Position numbers and translations under genes: made by a program
Notes under the pieces: model-generated
The model's input: the letters and a program-made list of their open reading frames with translations, nothing else
Told to the model about the DNA's origin: nothing
The model's database searches: none
NCBI GenBank assembly: GCA_024233515.1
Contig: JACKPO010000003.1
Coordinates: 1 to 64,000, forward strand
Length of the DNA stretch: 64,000 nucleotides
Direction of reading: 5' to 3'
Source: Chlamydiales bacterium
GTDB lineage: Bacteria > Chlamydiota > Chlamydiia > Chlamydiales > Simkaniaceae
In this document: positions 25,588-34,647 of the stretch, piece by piece
Layout: every line of letters begins with the position of its first letter
Position numbering within the stretch: the stretch's first letter is position 1

Positions 25588-27051
25588 TTATTCAGACATT
25601 TTTTTGGTGAGGAGCTCCTTCACCACATCGGGGGAGGCTTTCCCCTTGGAGAGCTTCATCACCTGTCCCACGAGGAAGTTAAAAGCCTTATCTTTTCCAT
25701 TCCGGAAGTCTTCGACCGATTGGGCATTGGCCGAGAGGACCTCATCGACGAAAGGCTCGATCGCTGAGGTGTCGTGGACAGCTTGGAAATTGGGGTTTTC
25801 TTTGATAATAATTTCAGGGTCTTTCCCAGGTTTTTGGACCATGATATCGGCGACCTCTTTTGCAATCCGTCCTGTGATCTTCTTTTCATCAATGAAGGTG
25901 ACAAGCTTGGCGATATGTTCTGGGAGAATTCCTGAAGTGGTCAAATGAGTTCCTGAATCTTTGAAACGACCGACAAACTCAACCGTGACCCAGTTACAAA
26001 GAGCTGTCGCGTGATCAGAAAATTTGAGCGTTTGTTCGAAGTAGTCGGAAAGAGCCTTATCATTCACTAGGATCGAGGCGTTATACTCAGAGAGCTTTAG
26101 CATTTCTGTGTACCGCTCGTACCGCTGGTGAGGAAGTTCTGGGAGGTCCTTACGGATTTTCTCAATATAGTCAGCGGTTAAGATGATCGGAGGGAGATCG
26201 GGTTCAGGGAAGTAGCGGTAATCTTTTGCTTCTTCCTTAGAACGCATCAGGACCGTTTCCTTCTTGTCGAGATCGAGACGGACGGTGCTACTCGGAACGA
26301 CAATATTAGGATCTTCATTTGGGCGTTCACAGTAAGCACGGACTTGGCGGCGAATTTCAGCTTCAATCCCGATTTCCATATGGGTGAACGAGTTGAGATT
26401 TTTGATCTCAACCTTATTGCGGAGCGTTTTGTCTCCTTTAGGGCGGACCGAAATGTTGGTATCTATCCGCATCGATCCCTCTTCCATATTACAGTCGGAG
26501 ACATCGAGATATTCCAAAATCGCACGGAGCGTTGTCGCGTAGGCGATCGCATCTTTCGGTGAGCACATACAGGGCTCTGAAACGATCTCTAAGAGAGGAA
26601 CACCAGCCCGGTTATAATCGACTCCTGCAAAGTCTGAAAAGTGTTTGAGCATCCCTGCGTCGTCTTCTAGATGGGCGTGATGGAGTTGAAACGTCTTTGT
26701 CTTCCCGTCAACATCGGCTACAACCTCTCCCCCAATGATAATAGGCATATCAAACTGGGTGATTTGAAAGTTGCGTGGAGAATCGGGGTAGAAATAAGAC
26801 TTACGATCAAACTTACTAAATTTCGCTACCTCAGCGTGGATGGCGCAACCAAAACGAATGGCAAGATCGACCGCCTCTTTATTGAGAACAGGGAGAGCTC
26901 CGGGTTGTCCCGTGTCGTTGATCTCGATATTGGTATTGGGTTCATCTCCAAACCGGTTAGGGGAACGAGCAAAAATCTTCGAACGGGTTTTCAGTTGGGC
27001 GTGAACCTCTAAACCGATCACCGGTTCCCAATCTTCATAAGAGACTGTCAT
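25588..27051 (-). CDS. gatB: Asp-tRNA(Asn)/Glu-tRNA(Gln) amidotransferase subunit B
   Basis: A 487-residue subunit that binds the mischarged tRNA and phosphorylates the glutamyl or aspartyl group. Opening WEPVIGLEVHAQLKTRSKIF, the family stretch RKSYFYPDSPRNFQITQ, MRIDTNISVRP and KDYRYFPEPDLPPI are all present, with the C-terminal YqeY-like tail (residues about 400-487). It overlaps gatA by 4 bp. A GatCAB enzyme supplies Gln-tRNA in bacteria lacking glutaminyl-tRNA synthetase, as is known for Chlamydia. Confidence 0.96.
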   Translation of the reverse strand: MTVSYEDWEPVIGLEVHAQLKTRSKIFARSPNRFGDEPNTNIEINDTGQPGALPVLNKEAVDLAIRFGCAIHAEVAKFSKFDRKSYFYPDSPRNFQITQFDMPIIIGGEVVADVDGKTKTFQLHHAHLEDDAGMLKHFSDFAGVDYNRAGVPLLEIVSEPCMCSPKDAIAYATTLRAILEYLDVSDCNMEEGSMRIDTNISVRPKGDKTLRNKVEIKNLNSFTHMEIGIEAEIRRQVRAYCERPNEDPNIVVPSSTVRLDLDKKETVLMRSKEEAKDYRYFPEPDLPPIILTADYIEKIRKDLPELPHQRYERYTEMLKLSEYNASILVNDKALSDYFEQTLKFSDHATALCNWVTVEFVGRFKDSGTHLTTSGILPEHIAKLVTFIDEKKITGRIAKEVADIMVQKPGKDPEIIIKENPNFQAVHDTSAIEPFVDEVLSANAQSVEDFRNGKDKAFNFLVGQVMKLSKGKASPDVVKELLTKKMSE

Positions 27052-28517
27052 AGGGAAACCTCCTGATCAAAGAGAGGAGGGATAAATCCCGAAAGTTTCA
27101 ATGCTTTTTCGAATTGATACGCAAAGTGAAGTACTTTTCCATCATCCATTTGGGGACCTAACAGTTGAAGAGCATGGGGAAGATCGTTTTTATCCTTTCC
27201 TGTCGGAATGCTGATCGCAGGAAGTCCCGCAAGGTTTGCGCTGACAGTGTAGAGATCCTGAAGATACATCTCGAGAGGATCCTGAATGCCACCGATTTCA
27301 AACGCAGGAGAAGGGGTGGTTGGCATGGCGACGACATCGCACACCTCGAAAGCCTTCTTGTAAGCTTCGATAATGAGTGAACGGACCTTTTGAGCCTTTT
27401 TATAGTAGGCATCTTGATAACCAGAGGAGAGGACAAAGGTCCCTAAAAGGATCCGTTGTTTCACTTCTGCACCAAATCCCTCTTCTCTTGACATGTCATA
27501 GATTTCGTTTAAGCTGCGCGCTTTTTCAGAGCGCTTTCCATAGCGGATCCCATCAAAACGGGCTAAGTTTGTGGAAGCTTCAGCGGTGGACAAGATATAA
27601 TAGACTGGGATCGAGTGTTTCAACAAACTGAGATCGATCTCGACAATCTCTGCTCCAGCACTTTTTAATACATTGATGTTTGTCTCAAAGAGCTCTTTTG
27701 CAGCACTTGAAAGTCCTTCCAAAAAGGCCCAGGGAACGCCGACTTTCCGTCCTTGAATCGATGCGCCCAAATGGTCTAAGAAGGGTTCGCCCGGCAGCTT
27801 AATATTTGTTGCATCGTGGTTACAGGGTTTTCCCATCACTTCCATCATCAGAGCTACATCTTTCACGGAGTTGGCAAAAGGACCAATTTGATCTAGAGAG
27901 GAACCGAAAGCAACGAGTCCATATCTTGAAATCCGCCCATAGGTTGGCTTGAATCCAACGGTTCCTGTAAATGCTGCTGGTTGACGGATCGATCCACCCG
28001 TATCACTCCCCAAAGAGATGGGGGAGAGGCGCGCACTGACGCAGGCCGCAGATCCTCCAGACGATCCACCCGGCGCATGCGAGAGGTTCCAGGGGTTTTT
28101 CGTCATCTGAAAAGCCGAGTGTTCTGTTGAAGAGCCCATCGCGAACTCATCGAGATTCGTCTTTCCGATAATGAGTCCATCTTGCTCTTCAATCAGGCGA
28201 ACGGCCGTCGCATCGTAAGGAGCGGTGTAATTAGAGAGAAACTTTGAGGCGCACGTTGTCGTCTCACCTCTGACTTGAATGTTGTCTTTGATGGCAATGG
28301 GGATACCTGCAAGTTTTCCAAGAGGGGCACCAGTCGCACGTTTTCCATCGAGTTTTTCCGCCTTTTCCATGACCCGATCTGCAAAAACATTGAGAAAGGA
28401 TTTGACCTCCTCATCAAACGCTTGGATGCGTGCTAAATAGCCGGCGGCAATTTCCGATGCGGTTAACTTTCCTTCAAGGAAGGCTTGGTGAAGGGCTGTC
28501 GCAGAATTCTTATACAT
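27048..28517 (-). CDS. gatA: Asp-tRNA(Asn)/Glu-tRNA(Gln) amidotransferase subunit A
   Basis: A 489-residue amidase-signature protein that releases ammonia from glutamine for GatB. The Ser-cisSer-Lys triad is visible: Lys in GIPIAIKDNIQV (near 78), the Ser in GGSSGGSAACVSA (near 155) and the Ser in SLGSDTGGSIRQPAAF (near 177). Full length. It lies 6 bp downstream of gatC and overlaps gatB by 4 bp. Confidence 0.96.
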   Translation of the reverse strand: MYKNSATALHQAFLEGKLTASEIAAGYLARIQAFDEEVKSFLNVFADRVMEKAEKLDGKRATGAPLGKLAGIPIAIKDNIQVRGETTTCASKFLSNYTAPYDATAVRLIEEQDGLIIGKTNLDEFAMGSSTEHSAFQMTKNPWNLSHAPGGSSGGSAACVSARLSPISLGSDTGGSIRQPAAFTGTVGFKPTYGRISRYGLVAFGSSLDQIGPFANSVKDVALMMEVMGKPCNHDATNIKLPGEPFLDHLGASIQGRKVGVPWAFLEGLSSAAKELFETNINVLKSAGAEIVEIDLSLLKHSIPVYYILSTAEASTNLARFDGIRYGKRSEKARSLNEIYDMSREEGFGAEVKQRILLGTFVLSSGYQDAYYKKAQKVRSLIIEAYKKAFEVCDVVAMPTTPSPAFEIGGIQDPLEMYLQDLYTVSANLAGLPAISIPTGKDKNDLPHALQLLGPQMDDGKVLHFAYQFEKALKLSGFIPPLFDQEVSL

Positions 28518-28523
28518 GAGTCC

Positions 28524-28820
28524 TCAGAACTTAATGACCGTTGGGACGCGAACCATTCCACCAACATGGGACGGGCTATTTTTTAAGAAGGTTTCACGAT
28601 CTAGAGTGGTGTCAGCTTCATCCTCGCGCGTAAACGTTTCGACAAAATCGCTGACGTGATTGCAGATCGGAGCATTCTCCGTATCGATCTCTTTAAGCTG
28701 ATCGATGTACCCTAAAATCGATTGCAAATTCTTCAATAACACTTGCAGCTCTTCATCTGTACAGTTGATCCTGCAAAGTTTTGCCAGGTGAACGAGAGTT
28801 TCTTTATCAAATTCAGCCAT
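28524..28820 (-). CDS. gatC: Asp-tRNA(Asn)/Glu-tRNA(Gln) amidotransferase subunit C
   Basis: A 98-residue GatC: MAEFDKETLVHLAKLCRINCTDEEL, then LGYIDQLKEIDTENAPICNHV and the C-terminal HVGGMVRVPTVIKF. It stabilises the GatA-GatB pair. Two ATG codons lie in tandem (28823 and 28820); the second has better spacing from AAGGA. First gene of gatC-gatA-gatB, the order also found in Chlamydia. Confidence 0.94.
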   Translation of the reverse strand: MAEFDKETLVHLAKLCRINCTDEELQVLLKNLQSILGYIDQLKEIDTENAPICNHVSDFVETFTREDEADTTLDRETFLKNSPSHVGGMVRVPTVIKF

Positions 28821-28879
28821 CATGATTCCTTTGAAAAGACCACAGTTTACTCAAAAGATCTCTATTCGTCAAAGACAAA

Positions 28880-28909
28880 AAAAAGGCCCCTACATTAAGG
28901 GGCCTTTTT
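28880..28909 (-). terminator. Intrinsic terminator (bidirectional)
   Basis: AAAAAGGCCCCT/AGGGGCCTTTTT, 12-bp stem with loop ACATTA, with flanking A and T runs. It ends the gene at 28915-30528 before the gat operon. Confidence 0.92.
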
Positions 28910-28914
28910 CCTAC

Positions 28915-30528
28915 TTACTTGTGGGTTTTATTTCCCAGCTCCCAGTCACATTCCGGATAGGGGTACCCATTCGGAATGGTTGTGAAATCATAGATCACAA
29001 GGTTCTTTCCAGGGATGATAGGCCCTTCAAATCCTGTGAGAAGGGGGTTATTGATAAATCCAGAGTAGTGTGCTTCAGGAGATTTTACAATTCGCCCATT
29101 TTGATCCTGTTCAGCAGGAACGATTTCTAACTTGTAAAGGAAATGATAGAAGTTATTTGCTTCCCAGTTTCCAAAAAACCTTGAATTAGGTGGAGTGAAC
29201 TCGGTACTGAAAACGTAATAGATTTTCGAAGCTAAGTGATTTGATAGGCGAACTGTATCCCAGCGAGTGGGGGTTGGACACATGAAATAATCAGCGTCCT
29301 CAATGTTTTCCACGGTGCTATAGGCAGAGGTGATTTTAAGGTCCTTGTTAGAAGAGGGCTGTTCTGAAATACGCTTTTGTGTTGCCGTTGCAACAAAGGG
29401 AGGGCGCACTTCGAGAATACCATTTTTAACGAACTTTCCAATCGAGTATTTTTGGGTTCCCGTTCTAAAAAAGGTATATTTCCCCTTAACAGTGTTTGTC
29501 CCTTTATCAATTGAGATTTTTCCTGGTCCTTGAATGAAAGGGACTCCTTTAACAGCCATAGAGAGGTAGTTAGCAAGGGAATTGGCACTAATTTCATTGT
29601 TTACTGTAGGATCAGCTAGAACAGCAGTGTTTTGATAAATAGAATCCACAAGGCGGTGGTCCGCTAGATTTAGGTACGCAGTATCTAAAAGAGGGGAGTT
29701 GTTCTCTGATCTCCATTCAGGTGCGAATCCCTCACCATCTTGGCTTGGGTAGTAGGTATTGCAGATGATTTCGCTCTCTTCAGGCAAAACAGGACGAATG
29801 TCAGTCGAAATAGGGAAACGAGCGAGATTTGATAGAGCAAGATTTCTTTGATCAAGATTAAAAATCATCCCAGTCCTTAGCGAAGAGAAATGGTTTGTAG
29901 GAAGGCGATCAGAGACGTTGTATTTATATTGGTCGAGCTCATTGATCACAATTTGAATGGTATCCTCGCTTAGTCCTTTAGGATCAATAGTGATTCCCTG
30001 AATCAGGGGCGAGGTAGAAAAACTTGGATCGAATAGATCGTTTGTCATTGAGACCCAGAGAAGTTTATTCACTAAAGAGGGGAAGGCCTCTATGTATCCT
30101 TCGACTCTGAAGAACCGTTTTGTGTAGTCAAAAAGATGATCTGAGACACCAAGGGGCTGGAGATGAAAGGGGCTTGCATCGAAGACAACCTCAACTTCAG
30201 AGGTCTCTGCGAGTCTTGAGGCCCAATAGAGAAAGTTATCGTCACGCTCACGATTGAAGTGATTCACATTGAAGAAGGCAAAGGAACCTGGATCGAGAAT
30301 GCGAATAATAGCTCTTCTAACATTATGATTTCTGCAGAATTCTACTTGATCTGCAAAAAGGGTTTGTAGTTTGTGAGTTTTTTCTTCTTGAGAAAGTTGA
30401 TCAAAGCTCATGTTTGTGTAATTCGTCCAAACACTTGGACTAAAATCTTTAAAGGAAACCGCATACCCACTCATGCTAGTGATCAGTGCGATCAAGCCTA
30501 AGAAAAGAATAGATTTGAAACGTGTCAT
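28915..30528 (-). CDS. Secreted protein of unknown function
   Basis: A 537-residue product with a signal peptide (MTRFKSILFLGLIALITSMSGYA, cleavage about residue 24). I do not recognise a domain. The first half has an alternating strand/helix pattern (for example VRRAIIRILDPGSFAFFNVNHF, EVEVVFDASPFHLQP, IQGITIDPKGLSEDTIQIVINEL) that could be a TIM-barrel-like fold. The second half looks beta-rich (KGKYTFFRTGTQKYSIGKF). Periplasmic or exported location is inferred from the signal. It has its own terminator at 28880-28909 and diverges from the DUF378 gene. Confidence 0.82.
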   Translation of the reverse strand: MTRFKSILFLGLIALITSMSGYAVSFKDFSPSVWTNYTNMSFDQLSQEEKTHKLQTLFADQVEFCRNHNVRRAIIRILDPGSFAFFNVNHFNRERDDNFLYWASRLAETSEVEVVFDASPFHLQPLGVSDHLFDYTKRFFRVEGYIEAFPSLVNKLLWVSMTNDLFDPSFSTSPLIQGITIDPKGLSEDTIQIVINELDQYKYNVSDRLPTNHFSSLRTGMIFNLDQRNLALSNLARFPISTDIRPVLPEESEIICNTYYPSQDGEGFAPEWRSENNSPLLDTAYLNLADHRLVDSIYQNTAVLADPTVNNEISANSLANYLSMAVKGVPFIQGPGKISIDKGTNTVKGKYTFFRTGTQKYSIGKFVKNGILEVRPPFVATATQKRISEQPSSNKDLKITSAYSTVENIEDADYFMCPTPTRWDTVRLSNHLASKIYYVFSTEFTPPNSRFFGNWEANNFYHFLYKLEIVPAEQDQNGRIVKSPEAHYSGFINNPLLTGFEGPIIPGKNLVIYDFTTIPNGYPYPECDWELGNKTHK

Positions 30529-30625
30529 AGCCCTCTTTTGCTCCTGTTTTTAAGGTTTTTAAAAAAAGTTTATAACCTATCTCATTTGTCGTCAAAACTT
30601 TTTTCTAAAATTTCTCAATGAAGGG

Positions 30626-30655
30626 GTGACAATATTAAAGGGATTCCTTTACACT
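30626..30655 (+). promoter_or_regulatory. Probable promoter of the DUF378 gene
   Basis: GTGACA (30626-30631), 18-bp spacer, TACACT (30650-30655), 30 bp before the start codon. Confidence 0.5.
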
Positions 30656-30684
30656 CAAGGTGAGTATTAGAGGAGGTTAGACCT

Positions 30685-30912
30685 ATGAAAGTAATTAACG
30701 TTATCGCATTGATACTGATCCTTGTAGGTGCACTTAATTGGGGACTTTGGGGATTTTTCCATTTTGACTTTGTCGCGTGGCTATTTGGCGGCGACTCAAC
30801 CTGGCTAGCACGTCTTGTCTATGCCATTGTAGGACTTGCAGGGGTTTGGGGCCTCAGCTTCCTTGGGAAGTGTAAAGCGCTCTGCTGCGGTTCTTGCAAA
30901 AAGGGTCAATAA
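30685..30912 (+). CDS. DUF378 small membrane protein
   Basis: A 75-residue protein with two membrane helices: MKVINVIALILILVGALNWGLWG (residues 3-24, with the family GALNWGLWG signature) and WLARLVYAIVGLAGVWGLSFL (about 41-61). A Cys-rich tail (CKALCCGSCKKG) could bind metal or form disulfides. DUF378 function is unknown. Strong ribosome site (GAGGAGG) 9 bases upstream and a terminator at 30918-30947; single-gene unit. Confidence 0.9.
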   Translation: MKVINVIALILILVGALNWGLWGFFHFDFVAWLFGGDSTWLARLVYAIVGLAGVWGLSFLGKCKALCCGSCKKGQ

Positions 30913-30917
30913 CACTT

Positions 30918-30947
30918 AAGGCGCAAATTATGAATAGTTTGCGCCTT
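30918..30947 (+). terminator. Intrinsic terminator of the DUF378 gene
   Basis: AAGGCGCAAA/TTTGCGCCTT perfect 10-bp stem with a 10-base loop, followed by TATCTTATTT. Confidence 0.85.
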
Positions 30948-30996
30948 TATCTTATTTGATTGTAATAAACAACAATTTCTATTTTATACTAGAGTT

Positions 30997-31111
30997 TTTC
31001 AGGTTGCCATACAAAAGACGTCGATTTTCGAGCCAGCTGCTCGCGCATTTGGTCTTGTGAAATAGAACACGTTTCAGATGCGCTGCGTCTTTTTGCAGCG
31101 CGTTTTTCTTT
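30997..31111 (+). ncRNA. Candidate small RNA of about 115 nt
   Basis: TATACT at 30985-30990 (with a weak TTGTAA 19 bp upstream) would start a transcript near 30997. It would end at a perfect rho-independent terminator GCGCTGC/GCAGCGC (31080-31101) followed by GTTTTTCTTT. Between are further inverted repeats (GAGC/GCTC, GCGCAT/ATGCGC). No good reading frame fits. It does not show the conserved parts of SRP RNA, 6S, tmRNA or RNase P RNA that I can recognise. It could also be an attenuated leader of the next gene. Confidence 0.45.
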
Positions 31112-31139
31112 GCAAAAAATTCTTTCGATCTTTCATAAT
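31110..31139 (+). promoter_or_regulatory. Probable promoter of the 31174 gene
   Basis: TTGCAA (31110-31115), 18-bp spacer, CATAAT (31134-31139), downstream of the small-RNA terminator. It would give a leader of about 28 nt and supports the start at 31174. Confidence 0.5.
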
Positions 31140-31173
31140 GCGCACGTGGAATACGACTTGCAATGATGAGTGT

Positions 31174-32556
31174 ATGAGTTCGAAGAGTAAGTTTCAGTTT
31201 CGTTCCCTTGTAAATCATCCCTCCAAAGAGGTGTTTGAGTGGCACCTCCGTCCCCGCATGCTTGAAAGGATCAATCCTCCATGGGAAACAATGAAGATCG
31301 TTGAATCGGAGGGGCGTCCTGATCAAGAGGGATCTCAGATTAAAGTGTCGGTGAGGTTATTTGGGTTGCATAAGGTTTCTGTTGCGATGACTTATCACAA
31401 CTATGTTCCCGGGGAAAGGTTCACTGTTTCTGCTGAAGATGGACTCCTAAAAAACTACCGATATGAAACCGTGATCACCCCTCAAAGTGCTCACACTTCT
31501 GAAGTGACCGACCGGTTTCAATTTACGTTGAGTCTCCCTTCTTTTTTAGAGTCCTTCTTAGACAGGCAGTTTAAAAGAAGGATCCATCGGATCCTCAAGT
31601 ACAAGCACGATATGATGGATCATGATTTAGCGATGCTCGAAAAGTACCGCTTCGAAAAACCTTTGAAAATCCTCATTAGTGGAGCGAGTGGTCTTATTGG
31701 AAAAAATCTGGGGTATTTTCTCGAATTTATGGGGCATGATGTTTGGCATTTGAGCCGAAAAGATGGAGATGAAGAAAAAACGCTCTATTGGGATCCCAAA
31801 ACAGGGGAGTGTGATCCTAGAAGTTTTGAGGGATTCGATTGTGTTGTTCATCTAGCAGGGGAAAGCCTTGTTGACGGCCGCTGGACAAAGAGAAAAAAAG
31901 AGCGGGTTTTAAAAAGTCGGGCAAAAGGGACCGAACGTCTTGCTGAACTGTTAAAGGGGCTCTCAAATCCTCCGAAAGCATTTATTGCTGCTTCCGCAAT
32001 TGGTTACTACGGTAATCAAGGGAGTAAAGTGGTGGATGAAAGCTCGGGCCCTGGTCAAGGGCTTTTTATTGCTGAGGTCTGTCAGCAATGGGAGCGCGCT
32101 ACAAAAGATCTTTCAGAAAAAGGGATTCGTGTTGTGAATGCCCGGTTTGGGATGGTCTTAACAGCTGAAGGGGGTGCCCTTAAGAAAATGCTCACCCCGT
32201 TTAAGTGGGGACTAGGGGGACGCCTTGGCAAAGGGCAACAATATGTCAGCTGGATTGCAATGGATGATGTCGTGGGTGCGATTTATCATGTCATGATGAC
32301 CCCTAAAATAGAGGGGCCGGTTAATGTTGTTTCACCCAATCCCGTTCCTAATGATATCTTGGCAAAAAAACTGTCCAAACGGCTGAATCGATGGCTTGGC
32401 CCTCCCGTCCCAGAGTTTTTGGTTCATTTCATCCTCGGTCAAAAGGGAGAAGAACTCCTTTTAACAAGTACTCGGGTCGAACCTGCCTGCCTCTCTAAAA
32501 CGGGGTACCATTTTCAATATCCAAAGCTTTCCCTCGCTCTAGAGCATGTGATTTAA
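31174..32556 (+). CDS. SRPBCC-domain / NAD-dependent epimerase fusion (YfcH/TIGR01777 type)
   Basis: About 460 residues in two parts. Residues 1-150 resemble a START/SRPBCC ligand-binding domain (FEWHLRPRMLERINPPWETMKIVE, RYETVITPQSAHTSEVTDRFQF). From about 165 the protein is a YfcH-type short-chain dehydrogenase/epimerase with nucleotide-binding ISGASGLIGKNLGYFLEFMGHDV, VVHLAGESL, AASAIGYYGNQG and the C-terminal DUF1731-like LLTSTRVEPACL. Start 31174 (MSSKSKFQ) is chosen because the longer frame (31078) begins inside the terminator stem and a promoter lies between. Substrate unknown. Confidence 0.87.
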   Translation: MSSKSKFQFRSLVNHPSKEVFEWHLRPRMLERINPPWETMKIVESEGRPDQEGSQIKVSVRLFGLHKVSVAMTYHNYVPGERFTVSAEDGLLKNYRYETVITPQSAHTSEVTDRFQFTLSLPSFLESFLDRQFKRRIHRILKYKHDMMDHDLAMLEKYRFEKPLKILISGASGLIGKNLGYFLEFMGHDVWHLSRKDGDEEKTLYWDPKTGECDPRSFEGFDCVVHLAGESLVDGRWTKRKKERVLKSRAKGTERLAELLKGLSNPPKAFIAASAIGYYGNQGSKVVDESSGPGQGLFIAEVCQQWERATKDLSEKGIRVVNARFGMVLTAEGGALKKMLTPFKWGLGGRLGKGQQYVSWIAMDDVVGAIYHVMMTPKIEGPVNVVSPNPVPNDILAKKLSKRLNRWLGPPVPEFLVHFILGQKGEELLLTSTRVEPACLSKTGYHFQYPKLSLALEHVI

Positions 32557-32647
32557 CCTTGCATAAAAAATCCCTTTAGACCATAATCGGGAACCGTTAT
32601 GGAAAATATAAATTTTTTAATCTCAGTTTCCATTCAAGTCAATATTG

Positions 32648-32663
32648 TGCGCCTATAGGCGCA
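32648..32663. promoter_or_regulatory. Perfect 16-bp palindrome upstream of brnQ
   Basis: TGCGCCTATAGGCGCA, a perfect dyad about 60 bp before the brnQ start in an otherwise A+T-rich leader. A plausible repressor site; no promoter could be placed with confidence. Confidence 0.5.
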
Positions 32664-32721
32664 GATAATCCCCCACCCATCATAATTTTTTTATTAATCA
32701 CGAAATAAACAAGGAAAAAAA

Positions 32722-33873
32722 GTGAAAACGTTAAAAAGTAAATCATTATCGACTGGGCTGGCCATGTTCTCCATGTTTTTTGGAGCGGGAAATATTACAT
32801 TTCCCTTAGTGATTGGCCAAACAGTGGAAGGGGGATTGATATGGGCATTATTAGGACTGATTTTAACGGCTGTTGTCGTTCCTTTCAGCGGCCTCTATGC
32901 GATTACCCTTTATGAAGGGGACTATGAGAGTTTCTTCGACAGGGTCGGGCGGATGCCAGGACTGATTGTGATAGTCCTTCTCTTAAGTATGATTGGACCT
33001 TTTGGGGGGATTCCCCGTTGCATTACGCTGACTTATTCTACGCTTAAGGTTTATTTCTCATCGATGCACCTTCTCACCTTTAGCCTGATTTCGTCGGCAA
33101 TTATCTTCCTTTGCTCTTGGAAGAGGAATCGAATCCTAGACATTATTGGATATATCCTTTCTCCCGTGCTCGTTCTCTTCCTCGTTGTGATCATTGTAAA
33201 AGGGGTTTTCTTTTCCACAAGCGATCCTATTGGTTCTTCCCATGTGAGTCATCCGTTCTTTTATGGCCTCAAAGAGGGGTATAATACGATGGATCTTTTG
33301 GCAGCATTTTTCTTCTCCTCCTTGGTTTATACGAAGTTAAAAAAGGACCAAGAAGGGAAGGGGACGCATGGTCTTCTCCTAGCGGTTCTTAAAGCAAGCC
33401 TAATCGGAGCATCTCTTTTAAGCTTTATCTATATTGGATTTAGCTATGTTGCAGCTCATCACAGCCTCTCCCTTGATGGAATAGGGGTTGATCAGCTTCT
33501 TGGTCGGGTTGGACAACTTGTCCTTGGCCACCATGCTGGGCTTGTTGTTTGTATGTCTATTGCGCTCACCTGCTTAACAACAGCAATAGCCCTAACGGTT
33601 GTCTCTGCAGAGTTTTTGCAAAGGCGTCTATTAAAGGAGAAAATCTCCTATGAGTGGTCATTGGTTGCCATCCTCCTGATGACGGTACTCATTTCAACCC
33701 TCGAATTTTCGGGAATTGTCAAGCTCTTAGCCCCTGTATTGCAGGTGTTATATCCCTCTTTGTTAGTCTTATGTCTCTTTAATGTTTTTCATAAGACACT
33801 TGAATATAAAACGGTTAAATTCCCGGTGTTTGCAACATTGACCTTAATGGTCTATTTCCAATACTTTGCCTAA
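32722..33873 (+). CDS. brnQ: Branched-chain amino acid transporter (BrnQ/LIVCS family)
   Basis: A 383-residue cation-coupled importer for leucine, isoleucine and valine, with about 12 hydrophobic segments. The family opening is clear: SLSTGLAMFSMFFGAGNITFPLVIGQ, and GPFGGIPRCITLTYST is typical. GTG start with AAGGA 8 bases upstream; no ATG gives the complete first helix. Shorter than many BrnQ proteins (about 430), mainly in loops. A palindrome at 32648 may control it and a terminator follows at 33876. Chlamydiae are amino-acid auxotrophs, so uptake fits an intracellular life style. Confidence 0.9.
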   Translation: MKTLKSKSLSTGLAMFSMFFGAGNITFPLVIGQTVEGGLIWALLGLILTAVVVPFSGLYAITLYEGDYESFFDRVGRMPGLIVIVLLLSMIGPFGGIPRCITLTYSTLKVYFSSMHLLTFSLISSAIIFLCSWKRNRILDIIGYILSPVLVLFLVVIIVKGVFFSTSDPIGSSHVSHPFFYGLKEGYNTMDLLAAFFFSSLVYTKLKKDQEGKGTHGLLLAVLKASLIGASLLSFIYIGFSYVAAHHSLSLDGIGVDQLLGRVGQLVLGHHAGLVVCMSIALTCLTTAIALTVVSAEFLQRRLLKEKISYEWSLVAILLMTVLISTLEFSGIVKLLAPVLQVLYPSLLVLCLFNVFHKTLEYKTVKFPVFATLTLMVYFQYFA

Positions 33874-33875
33874 TG

Positions 33876-33908
33876 AATAGCGGCCAGAACGGCCGCTATT
33901 TTTTTTTC
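33876..33908 (+). terminator. Intrinsic terminator of brnQ
   Basis: AATAGCGGCC/GGCCGCTATT perfect 10-bp stem, loop AGAAC, then a run of T. Confidence 0.93.
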
Positions 33909-33995
33909 TTTTCTCAGTGAATGGGTTAAGATCATCATAAAAAAAACTCCTTGCGTCATTTATTTTTTCGTTCTAACCTAAGCATAGGGGGCGTT

Positions 33996-34628
33996 ATGAA
34001 AGAGAAACTCGGCTTCAATCCATGGCTTAATATCTGGATTCATCCACGGAAAACAATTCGTGCGATTGTGGAGAGCAATCCAAATTACCGACTTGTTTTA
34101 CTTTCAGCTATTTATGGTTTTCAATATCTCCTCCAATCCTCCCAATACTTTTCATTGGGACAGGGGACTTCCCTTGCACTGATCCTTATCTTTGCAGTGA
34201 TTTTTGCGATTCCAGCAGGGTACATCACTTTCAATGTGATGAGCCTCTTTTACTATTGGCTAGGGAAACTGATTAAAGGAAAGGGAAGTTTTAAAGAGAT
34301 TCGAGCTGCCACGGTTTGGTCAAGTGTGCCGATGGTGGTGACGTGTTTGATTTGGATTATCTTAATGATCTTTCATGGCAATAATCTATTTGTTGCGGGG
34401 TATGAGACGCAGCTCACTGGTGGGGCTGCGGCTCTGAGTATGACGCTGGGATTTGTCCAGCTTGCCATTGGAATTTGGGGACTAGTGATCTTTTTGCATG
34501 CTTTAGGGGAAGTACAAGGGTTTTCTGCCTGGATGGCGCTGCTAAACGCAGTGCTTGCTGGGATTGTGGTGTTTATCCTTCTATTTCTCGTGTTTTGGGG
34601 TGTATCAGCATTGATGCACGTATCATAG
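33996..34628 (+). CDS. Yip1-domain-like membrane protein
   Basis: A 210-residue inner membrane protein with about five hydrophobic segments. FNPWLNIWIHPRKTIRAIVESNPNY is the typical Yip1/YIP1-family opening before the first helix, and GSFKEIRAATVWSSVPMVV matches its central region. ATG 33996 follows GGGGG; the upstream-open frame to 33951 adds only a basic stretch. Function in bacteria unknown. It forms a likely operon with the next two genes (19-bp gap, then a 1-bp overlap). Confidence 0.8.
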   Translation: MKEKLGFNPWLNIWIHPRKTIRAIVESNPNYRLVLLSAIYGFQYLLQSSQYFSLGQGTSLALILIFAVIFAIPAGYITFNVMSLFYYWLGKLIKGKGSFKEIRAATVWSSVPMVVTCLIWIILMIFHGNNLFVAGYETQLTGGAAALSMTLGFVQLAIGIWGLVIFLHALGEVQGFSAWMALLNAVLAGIVVFILLFLVFWGVSALMHVS

Positions 34629-34647
34629 AAATTAGAGGGGGAAACCT

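Noticed and set aside
31078..31173. Longer N-terminus for the epimerase fusion protein
   Set aside because: It would start inside the stem of a perfect terminator and encode a Cys/Phe-rich stretch with no family match; a promoter lies between.
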